Shown here: one piece after another, positions 52,959 through 57,989 of the stretch
Numbering within the stretch: the stretch's first letter is position 1
Layout of the letters: each line of letters begins with the position of its first letter
Source of the DNA: Oscillospiraceae bacterium
GTDB taxonomy: Bacteria > Bacillota > Clostridia > Oscillospirales > Oscillospiraceae
NCBI GenBank assembly: GCA_021205095.1
Contig: JAJPYE010000066.1
Span: forward strand, 1-57,989
Direction: 5' to 3'
Length of the DNA stretch: 57,989 nt
Translations under genes and position numbers: made by a program
Notes under the pieces: generated by a model
The model's database searches: none
Seen by the model: only the letters and a program-made list of their open reading frames with translations
Told to the model about the DNA's origin: nothing

Positions 52959-53240
52959 ATGAAAGTGCAGGATTTGCTGCCAATCGGTTCAATAGTGCTG
53001 TTAAATAACGGCGAGAAGAAACTGATGATTATCGGTATTATGCAAAACGACACCGGTGGCACCAAAAAGGACTACGATTATTTGGGTGAGCTTTACCCGG
53101 AGGGGCATATTGGAGAGGGATTCCAGTATCTGTTCAATCACGAAGATATAAACAAAATCATTTTCCGCGGTTATGAGGACGAAGAACGGGCGTCTTTTAT
53201 TGGCAAGCTCCAGGATCTTTATGAGTCGCATAAGAGATAG
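52959..53240 (+). CDS. DUF4176 protein (T7SS effector-associated)
   Basis: 93 aa (AAAGGAGG upstream). Begins LLPIGSIVLLNNGEKKLMIIG and continues DYLGELYPEGH..FNHEDINKIIFRGY, the pattern of DUF4176 proteins that recur beside LXG effectors of Firmicutes T7SSb, where they have been implicated in effector targeting. Its AT-rich codon use matches the C-terminal part of the preceding gene, suggesting the two arrived as one cassette. Confidence 0.82.
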   Translation: MKVQDLLPIGSIVLLNNGEKKLMIIGIMQNDTGGTKKDYDYLGELYPEGHIGEGFQYLFNHEDINKIIFRGYEDEERASFIGKLQDLYESHKR

Positions 53241-53399
53241 TCGGGCTGTCGTGACCCCACAGAAGAAGGGCGGAACGCGGTGCATCGCTATCTAACTGCA
53301 TATTATATTGATAACGCCCGACCGGGTAAATATTTTGCCATCGGTTCAGGCGTTGTTGGCGTGCTATTGACAAATAGCTATATATCCAACGCACTATGC

Positions 53400-53437
53400 A
53401 AGAGATTGCCGAGGTTTTTCGGCAATCTCTTCTATTA
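53400..53437 (+). terminator. Terminator of the T7SS locus
   Basis: AAGAGATTGCCGA and TCGGCAATCTCTT form a perfect 13-bp stem with a 6-nt loop, followed by CTATTATT. Confidence 0.8.
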
Positions 53438-53489
53438 TTGCACGGAAAAGAAAAAATGAGGATTATCAGAAAATGATGTGATAATTGTG

Positions 53490-53518
53490 TTGCAATGTTT
53501 GGGCTTTGGTTTTATAAT
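53490..53518 (+). promoter_or_regulatory. Promoter of aquaporin gene
   Basis: TTGCAA (53490) and TATAAT (53513), 17-nt spacer, 33 nt before the start at 53551. Confidence 0.75.
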
Positions 53519-53550
53519 AGGGAGTGTATTTTTTGTCAGGAGGTTTTTTC

Positions 53551-54231
53551 ATGAATAGCGCAAAAAAGTATATCGCCGAAATTATCGGCACGTTTGTGCT
53601 GGTCACGCTTGGCTGTGGAACGGCCTGCGCCGTGGGGTGTGACAGCGCTTCCGGGAGCGGCTATTTGCTGACGGCGCTGGCCTTCGGCCTGGCGATCGTC
53701 GCTATGGCGTACAGTATCGGCAACATCTCCGGCTGCCATGTGAATCCCGCCGTCTCCCTTGCGATGCTCATTCGCAAGCAGCTCTCCGTTAAGGACTTTA
53801 TCGGATACGTCATTGCGCAGCTTATCGGCGCGGCGCTCGGCTGCGTGGTTCTGGGCGTTGTGTTCGGCTTCGACTGCGGCTTCGGCGCCAACCAGATCCA
53901 GGCCGGATGGACGAACGGAACGGCTGGCGGCGCGCTGCTGGTGGAGATCGTTCTCACGTTCATTTTCGTTCTTGCCATCATCGGTGTGACCAGCAAAATG
54001 GAAAACACAGCCGTTTCCGGGCTTGTCATTGGCCTTACCCTTACCCTGGTGCATATTCTGGGCATTGCCCTGACCGGCACCTCCGTGAACCCTGCCCGCA
54101 GCCTTCTGCCTGCTATTTTCGCCGGCGGCGAGGCCCTCTCTCAGGTGTGGATTTTCATCGTCGGCCCCCTGGTCGGCGGCGCGCTGGCCGCTGTTGTATA
54201 CGGTGCGCTGGAGTCCAAGAAGGACGCGTAA
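53551..54231 (+). CDS. MIP-family aquaporin/glycerol channel
   Basis: 226 aa from ATG 53551 (AGGAGG upstream; the nine preceding in-frame codons lie between promoter and ribosome site). Six TM helices and both pore motifs: GCHVNPAVS (about residue 63-71) and TSVNPARS (about 178-185). The narrow-filter residues seem closer to the water-specific AqpZ type (His-free loop not resolved here), so water transport is likely but glycerol cannot be excluded. Stand-alone unit with own promoter and terminator. Confidence 0.93.
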   Translation: MNSAKKYIAEIIGTFVLVTLGCGTACAVGCDSASGSGYLLTALAFGLAIVAMAYSIGNISGCHVNPAVSLAMLIRKQLSVKDFIGYVIAQLIGAALGCVVLGVVFGFDCGFGANQIQAGWTNGTAGGALLVEIVLTFIFVLAIIGVTSKMENTAVSGLVIGLTLTLVHILGIALTGTSVNPARSLLPAIFAGGEALSQVWIFIVGPLVGGALAAVVYGALESKKDA

Positions 54232-54253
54232 TCATCCTGCCGATACATCTCTT

Positions 54254-54295
54254 CGCCCCCTGTCGGAGCAATATGTTCCGACAGGGGGCGTTTTG
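54254..54295 (+). terminator. Terminator of aquaporin gene
   Basis: CGCCCCCTGTCGGA pairs with TCCGACAGGGGGCG (14 bp) across a 9-nt loop, followed by TTTTGG. Confidence 0.88.
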
Positions 54296-54441
54296 GTATA
54301 ATAACGCCAATGCATTATTATATTTCGATTCCAATCGTCTTGCTCCCGCCCTTCGGGCGGAACCGCAAGACATGATATAAAAACAAGAACGGACGTCCGA
54401 AGACGTCCGTTCTTGCAAACAAAGAAGAGAGGAGTGAAAAA

Positions 54442-54543
54442 ATGAAAAGTAGCAAACTCTGTGACATTGGGTTGTCACATTTACCCGTTTCTGCATGTCC
54501 TGCCGGTGCTGCGGTTGCACCTTTCGGCCTTGCGAGTATATAA
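54442..54543 (+). CDS. Possible 33-aa peptide
   Basis: MKSSKLCDIGLSHLPVSAC continued by an Ala/Gly/Pro stretch. AGAGGAG lies 7 nt before the ATG, a good ribosome site, and a perfect hairpin lies 25 nt upstream. Two cysteines. No family recognised; could be a leader or chance ORF. Confidence 0.3.
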   Translation: MKSSKLCDIGLSHLPVSACPAGAAVAPFGLASI

Positions 54544-54800
54544 TACTCCATTGGGACAGGGTAATGGTGAATAAACTTGTAATGATTTGTAAACAAAATG
54601 TAACGCTTGACGGGCTCCGGGAAGAAAAATTCTTTGGACAAACCAGGCGGCTTTTGTCGTTTTCCGGCGTCCAGCTCTTTTTTCTCTGTGACATGGAAAC
54701 GCTCCCTCTGTGTTCGGCAGTGCTTTCACCGCCTTCCACAAAGGGAGCGTACCCGTCAGCGCGGGGTCGTGTCAATTATTTTTTAAAATAGATTTTTGTT

Positions 54801-56570
54801 TTATGTTGCGTCTGTTTCACTGGAATTTGGAGTTGTTACTACAGCATCGGATCCGGTTGAGTCGTCACCGCTACTGGTGGAACTGTCTGTCTCAACCGGG
54901 TCGGGCACGGTGCTGGTGTTGCCGCTGTTGTCCGTGTTGGTAGTGGATCCACCGCTGCTGGAGTTGCTGCTGGTATTGCTGCTGTTGTTACTACTGCTAC
55001 TGCTGCTGGATGTAGACGCAGTCGCGGTGGGTTCCGGGGTGGCCGTCGGCTCCGGGGTCTCCGTGGGGGTGGCTATCAGGATGCCGGTGATCAGGCCCGT
55101 GGTCTCATCCAGTACGCCGTCCGTCACCTGGAACATCAGGAAGGTCAAAGCGTCGCCGCTCTCTGTGGTAACGGTGAAGCGCAGCCCTTCGGTCTGGTCG
55201 GCGTCCTCAGCGGATTCTTCGTCCTCGGCAGCTTCCGCGTCTTCGTTGGTCTCCCCGGATTCGGCAGCCTCCGCGTCCTCGGCGGACTCGGTGTCCTCGG
55301 TGGTCTCCTCGGATTCGGCGGCTTCTGTGTCCTCAGTGTCCTCGGCAGTTTCTGCATCCTCAGCGGTCTCCGCATCGTCAGCGGCTTCTGTGTCAACAGG
55401 CTCCGCCTCCGCAGAAGCGTCCTCCGCTTCCGTGGTATCCGTTACCATGGACATGGTGTCCACATAATAGACGGTGGAGTCCTCCATATAGGTCAAAACG
55501 GTCGTTTCTGTCCCGTCCTCTGTGGTGATGGTCTCAAACAGCCAGCGGGTGGGAACGTCGTTGTCATCCAGAATCACATTGGCGTTATCCTCATCCAGGT
55601 TCAGGTAAGCCCCGTTGTTGGAGAGGGAATAACGGGTCTCACCGGCATATACGTCGGCGGTAGCCGTCCAGAGCATACCGTCTACCACGTCGCCGGTCAG
55701 ATAGTAGATGCCGTCCGTAGTCACGGCCACGTCTACATCCACCGTGCGAAGCTCTGTGCCGTTATAGTTGAGGAGAACGGAGGCGGTCAGAGAACCGTCC
55801 TCGCCCGGCTCGTTCAGAACGGCAAGAATGACGGCCTGGCCGTCCTCCAGCGTATTAAGCTGGACGGAAAGACCATCCTGCACAGTGCTGTATGTACCGT
55901 AGTCGATCGGCTCCGGCGTAGGCTCCGGGGTGGCGGTGGGTTCCGGCGTAGCGGTGGGTTCCGGGGTGGCGGTCGGCTCCGGCTCAGAGCTGATTACCTG
56001 GAAGGCGAAGGGAGAGAGGCTATCCGCCGGGAAGGAGACAGAGTGGTTCACGATCAGATAGGTGCCGATCAGTTCCCATTCGCCGTCTGCATAATGGTAT
56101 ACAGCCAGCCCGTCGTCGTTTGTGAAGCTGCTGTCCGAGATGGTAATCACCAGGGGATAGGAGGCGTCCTTGCTGCCGGTCCAGGTCAGGTCAAGCAGAA
56201 GAAGATCCTCGTCCTCCTCTACGGTATCCGGGCGCTGGGTACTCTCTGTTACGGTGAGCTTGCCGGCTACCTCGTTGCCGCTGGAATCCTGGGCGGTGAT
56301 GGTTGCGGTGATGCCCTCGGCAGTCTCTGCAACGTCGCTGCTGCTGCCGCGCAGATCGGTGAACAGCATGAAGGCCATCACGCCAACGGCCACAATGACC
56401 ACGGCCAGCGCCGCGACAATGACCCAGGTGCGCCAGTGAGAATGGGAACGGGTCTGCGCTTCCTGCTCATATTCTTCATATTCATACGCAGAGTGCGATT
56501 GCTGCGCTCTCGCTTTTGACTTGGAACGAGAGGAGGTCTCGCTTTCAGGGGCTAGGTGTCGTCCAGACAT
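54801..56570 (-). CDS. Single-pass membrane protein with Thr/Pro and Glu/Ala repeats
   Basis: 589 aa, not recognised. Cytoplasmic N-terminus of about 45 residues rich in Ser/Arg/Glu, TM helix (about 47-72), a beta-rich extracytoplasmic domain (about 80-195), a (TPEPTA)n linker, a second beta domain (about 220-375), then about 95 residues of TED/AAE repeats, a small domain, another TPEPTA linker and a Ser/Asn-rich tail. The same TPEPT linker type occurs in the protease-FHA protein. A surface or wall-spanning protein of unknown role. Confidence 0.78.
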   Translation of the reverse strand: MSGRHLAPESETSSRSKSKARAQQSHSAYEYEEYEQEAQTRSHSHWRTWVIVAALAVVIVAVGVMAFMLFTDLRGSSSDVAETAEGITATITAQDSSGNEVAGKLTVTESTQRPDTVEEDEDLLLLDLTWTGSKDASYPLVITISDSSFTNDDGLAVYHYADGEWELIGTYLIVNHSVSFPADSLSPFAFQVISSEPEPTATPEPTATPEPTATPEPTPEPIDYGTYSTVQDGLSVQLNTLEDGQAVILAVLNEPGEDGSLTASVLLNYNGTELRTVDVDVAVTTDGIYYLTGDVVDGMLWTATADVYAGETRYSLSNNGAYLNLDEDNANVILDDNDVPTRWLFETITTEDGTETTVLTYMEDSTVYYVDTMSMVTDTTEAEDASAEAEPVDTEAADDAETAEDAETAEDTEDTEAAESEETTEDTESAEDAEAAESGETNEDAEAAEDEESAEDADQTEGLRFTVTTESGDALTFLMFQVTDGVLDETTGLITGILIATPTETPEPTATPEPTATASTSSSSSSSNNSSNTSSNSSSGGSTTNTDNSGNTSTVPDPVETDSSTSSGDDSTGSDAVVTTPNSSETDAT

Positions 56571-56601
56571 AAAATCACTACCTTACTTTTAGGGTGAGCT
56601 T

Positions 56602-56630
56602 ATTATATACGACTCCGACCAGAAATGCAA
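56602..56630 (-). promoter_or_regulatory. Promoter of the 589-aa membrane protein
   Basis: On the minus strand TTGCAT (56630-56625) and TATAAT (56607-56602), 17-nt spacer, 31 nt before the start codon. Confidence 0.75.
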
Positions 56631-56719
56631 CAAAAATTACAAAAAATTACGAATTGGTTAATATTTTCAGGAGCGGGCGAAAAAATTTAAACAAATTTCC
56701 TGTTTTTCTGAATTTCCTC

Positions 56720-56748
56720 TTGACATCTGCGAAAGAAATGAGTATAAT
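56720..56748 (+). promoter_or_regulatory. Promoter of the tRNA operon
   Basis: TTGACA (56720) and TATAAT (56743) with 17 nt between; start about 12 nt before tRNA-Asp. Confidence 0.88.
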
Positions 56749-56760
56749 CAAAAAGCTCGT

Positions 56761-56837
56761 GGCCGAGTAGTTCAGTCGGTTAGAACGCCGGCCTGTCACG
56801 CCGGAGGTCGAGGGTTCAAGTCCCTTCTCGGTCGCCA
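56761..56837 (+). tRNA. tRNA-Asp (anticodon GTC)
   Basis: 77 nt including encoded CCA. Acceptor GGCCGAG/CTCGGTC, D arm GTTC..GAAC, anticodon stem CCGGC/GCCGG with loop CTGTCAC, T arm GAGGG TTCAAGT CCCTT. Confidence 0.97.
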
Positions 56838-56913
56838 GCTGCTGTAGCTCAGTCGGTAGAGCGCGTCATTGGTAATGACGAGGTCGGCGGTCCGAATCCG
56901 CCCAGCAGCTCCA
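56838..56913 (+). tRNA. tRNA-Thr (anticodon GGT)
   Basis: 76 nt including CCA, directly adjacent to tRNA-Asp. Acceptor GCTGCTG/CAGCAGC, D arm GCTC..GAGC, anticodon stem CGTCA/TGACG with loop TTGGTAA, T stem GGCGG/CCGCC. The T loop reads TCCGAAT, so position 55 is C in place of the nearly universal T (pseudouridine). Confidence 0.95.
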
Positions 56914-56914
56914 T

Positions 56915-56957
56915 GAAGATCCCTTAAACCGCAATGGTTTGAGGGGTCTTCCTTTTT
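56915..56957 (+). terminator. Terminator of the tRNA operon
   Basis: GAAGATCCCTTAAACC pairs with GGTTTGAGGGGTCTTC (one mismatch or wobble) around GCAAT, then CCTTTTTC. Confidence 0.85.
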
Positions 56958-57038
56958 CTGGGAATCAGATCTATAGAAAAAAGTCGCAACATTGGTTTTG
57001 CAAAATCCGGCCTGAGGAGGTGTCCTTGGGTCGGATTT

Positions 57039-57254
57039 TTATATTTCTCCCGACGATTTCAGAGCATCCCGCACGATCTGTCCGGCGCGGCGGATGCTTT
57101 CTTCGTTGGCGTGCGCATACATTCGCAGGGTAACAGCGGTGTCGCTGTGTCCCAGACGCGAGCTGACGGAAACTATGTCCGCTCCATGGAGGATAGCGAT
57201 GCTGGCACTTGTATGCCGAAGCTTGTGAGGATGGAAGTTGTCGATAGCAAATAC
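57039..57254 (-). pseudogene. C-terminal remnant of a tyrosine recombinase (integrase)
   Basis: About 71 codons ending in TAA at 57039. The fragment carries the last catalytic box HPHKLRHTSAS, then LGHSDTAVTL and the tyrosine nucleophile in RMYAHAN, i.e. the end of a phage or ICE integrase. A stop codon and a drop to AT-rich sequence mark the lost N-terminal two thirds at 57255. It lies 126 nt after tRNA-Thr, a typical integration target. Confidence 0.85.
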
Positions 57255-57389
57255 TCAGGAGCGGTGTTGTTTGTTGACAATGACTTTGTCTTATTCAGGA
57301 ATAAGAGGTGCCATCGTTAACGGCGCACTAAGAGTTCTCTGGATGAATGAGAATCGTAACCCGCAAAATGTTTTGCATTGCAGGATGCT
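57255..57389. other. Junction sequence, nothing recognised
   Basis: AT-richer sequence between the integrase remnant and a short ORF; probably debris of the same mobile element. No gene or repeat seen. Confidence 0.4.
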
Positions 57390-57554
57390 ATGCAAGGCGC
57401 ATGGGAGAGATTTAAAGCAACAAAGCATGCTTTAGGGGAACAGTGGTTCGTTTTACATGAAAAATACAGCTTGCAGCAAAGCGAACCACTGCCTTATGAC
57501 AAGGAAAAAGAACTGACGTCAAAGCTTTTGAAACGATTCTCGGACATTACATAA
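57390..57554 (+). CDS. Short hypothetical ORF, probably mobile-element debris
   Basis: 54 codons (MQGAWERFKATKHALGEQWF, ending LLKRFSDIT). No clear ribosome site, and the frame is open only four sense codons beyond an upstream stop region. Charged, probably helical. May be a fragment of a larger gene. A terminator-like hairpin (57574-57612) follows. Confidence 0.3.
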   Translation: MQGAWERFKATKHALGEQWFVLHEKYSLQQSEPLPYDKEKELTSKLLKRFSDIT

Positions 57555-57573
57555 GGAACATAAACATTAGCGC

Positions 57574-57612
57574 AAGAACGACTGCCATATAAGTGTAGGC
57601 AGTCGTTCTTAT
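57574..57612. terminator. Terminator-like hairpin
   Basis: AAGAACGACTGCC and GGCAGTCGTTCTT form a perfect 13-bp stem with an 11-nt loop, followed by ATACTT. Follows the short ORF. Confidence 0.6.
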
Positions 57613-57831
57613 ACTTGGTGGCTACGCTGTATTTTTTTCAGTCAAGTTCGAAGAGTGGTGTAAAATGCCCTCAGCCTAATACTTTTGGGGGATCTTATTC
57701 TCTCGGATGTCTAATTGAGTTGCTAACATCATTTTTTCTAGAGCTTTTCAATTGACTTGAAATTGACTTGCGCTGGAAAATAGTGTATAATATAAAAAAT
57801 TAATCAAAATTATGCTAGAAGAGGAGAAAAA

Positions 57832-57948
57832 ATGGATTACGGAGTGTTGAGTGTACTGCCGTCACTGGTCGCGATTGTGCTGGCACTGACGACAAAAAAT
57901 GTATTTATTGCCCTTTTTGTTTCCCTGCTTTTGGGAAAGGTAGTGTAA
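57832..57948 (+). pseudogene. N-terminal fragment of NhaC-like Na+/H+ antiporter family gene
   Basis: GAGGAG precedes ATG 57832. The first 35 codons (MDYGVLSVLPSLVAIVLAL, TKNVFIALFVSLLLG) match the start of NhaC-family antiporters, then the frame stops at 57946 in GTGTAAAATAG. The sequence from about 57939 on (AGTGTAAAATAGTTTGTG, TAAAGTTCAT) looks like the end of an IS256-type insertion sequence, so the gene was probably split by insertion. The window ends 41 nt later, so the rest cannot be seen. Confidence 0.6.
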
Positions 57949-57989
57949 AATAGTTTGTGTAAAGTTCATAGGTTCGGTACCGGATATTG

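Larger units (their letters stand above)
53241..53550 (+). other. Intergenic region after the T7SS effector cassette
   Basis: No supported gene. A frame after the DUF4176 stop (with VHRYLTAYYIDNARPGKYF) runs about 65 codons without a ribosome site and continues through the terminator hairpin, so it may be a decayed gene, possibly a lost immunity gene. It holds a terminator (53400) and the aquaporin promoter (53490). Confidence 0.5.
54232..54800. other. Intergenic region with hairpins, short ORF and no clear gene
   Basis: Contains the aquaporin terminator, then GTCTTGC..GCAAGAC around CCCGCCC/GGGCGG (about 54337-54371), a perfect 14-bp hairpin (54383-54416; CAAGAACGGACGTC and complement), a possible 33-codon gene (54442-54543), and a long-range pair ACGCTCCCT/AAGGGAGCGT (54698-54751). 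Nothing else recognised. Confidence 0.5.

Noticed and set aside
55145-55430. Repeat-rich plus-strand Ser/Ala/Val frame opposite the 589-aa protein
   Set aside because: Shadow of the Glu/Ala/Thr repeat on the minus strand, which has signal, TM and promoter.

Overview
The window looks like a chromosomal segment of a gut-type, GC-rich endospore-lineage Clostridia, most likely Oscillospiraceae/Ruminococcaceae. This is inferred from near-consensus AAGGAGG ribosome sites, sigma-A type promoters (TTGACA-17-TATAAT), a SpoIVB (S55) sporulation protease, the ecfA1-ecfA2-ecfT-truA order, and many LxxC lipoproteins. Species cannot be fixed from the sequence alone. Both ends look broken: the right end cuts an NhaC-like gene after 38 codons.

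Region by region. 1-7.4 kb (all minus): an operon ecfA1-ecfA2-ecfT-truA-azlC-azlD followed by a DUF5711-like membrane protein and a CvpA-like protein, preceded by an rRNA-methyltransferase-like gene. 7.4-10.8 kb (minus): a polar amino-acid ABC transporter with two substrate-binding lipoproteins and two internal hairpin terminators. 11.0-14.7 kb (plus): an OmpR-type two-component system and an HtrA-type membrane protease. 14.8-21.2 kb (minus): a phospho-signalling cluster (Ser/Thr kinase with TM and helical tail, PP2C phosphatase, trypsin-like protease fused to an FHA domain, a second FHA protein, a small membrane protein). 21.5-30.4 kb: housekeeping genes (spoIVB, rsmI, WYL regulator, murI, flavin/PLP-fold oxidase, frameshifted malQ, amino-acid racemase, proC, ybaK) interrupted at 28.4-29.1 kb by two near-identical copies of a strongly folded non-coding RNA, each with its own promoter. 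30.5-31.8 kb: acidic lipoprotein and a RelB/DinJ-RelE type toxin-antitoxin pair. 32.0-41.0 kb: one giant (2982 aa) repetitive surface protein. 41.2-53.2 kb: a type VII secretion locus: two membrane FHA proteins, an EssC ATPase with three FtsK-type ATPase domains, a LytTR regulator, a YukD/EsaB domain protein, five or six WXG100-like small proteins in two parallel blocks, and a large effector-like protein with a DUF4176 partner. 53.5-58 kb: aquaporin, a threonine/glutamate-rich membrane protein, tRNA-Asp and tRNA-Thr, a degraded integrase next to the tRNA, and a truncated NhaC-like gene.

How it may work together. The most interesting unit is the type VII locus. It has EssC, a YukD domain and WXG100 substrates, but no recognisable EsaA, EssA or EssB. 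In their place are FHA-domain membrane proteins (one with peptidoglycan-binding-like repeats), and 20 kb away lies a kinase whose layout (kinase domain, one TM, helical tail) resembles EssB but whose catalytic residues are intact. A 45-bp sequence is repeated exactly upstream of both WXG100 blocks at a fixed distance from a promoter with a 21-nt spacer, and a LytTR regulator is encoded just upstream; I infer it switches both blocks on. The second notable item is the tandem structured RNA: its core differs by one nucleotide between copies while promoters and flanks have diverged and a downstream hairpin shows matched changes in both arms.
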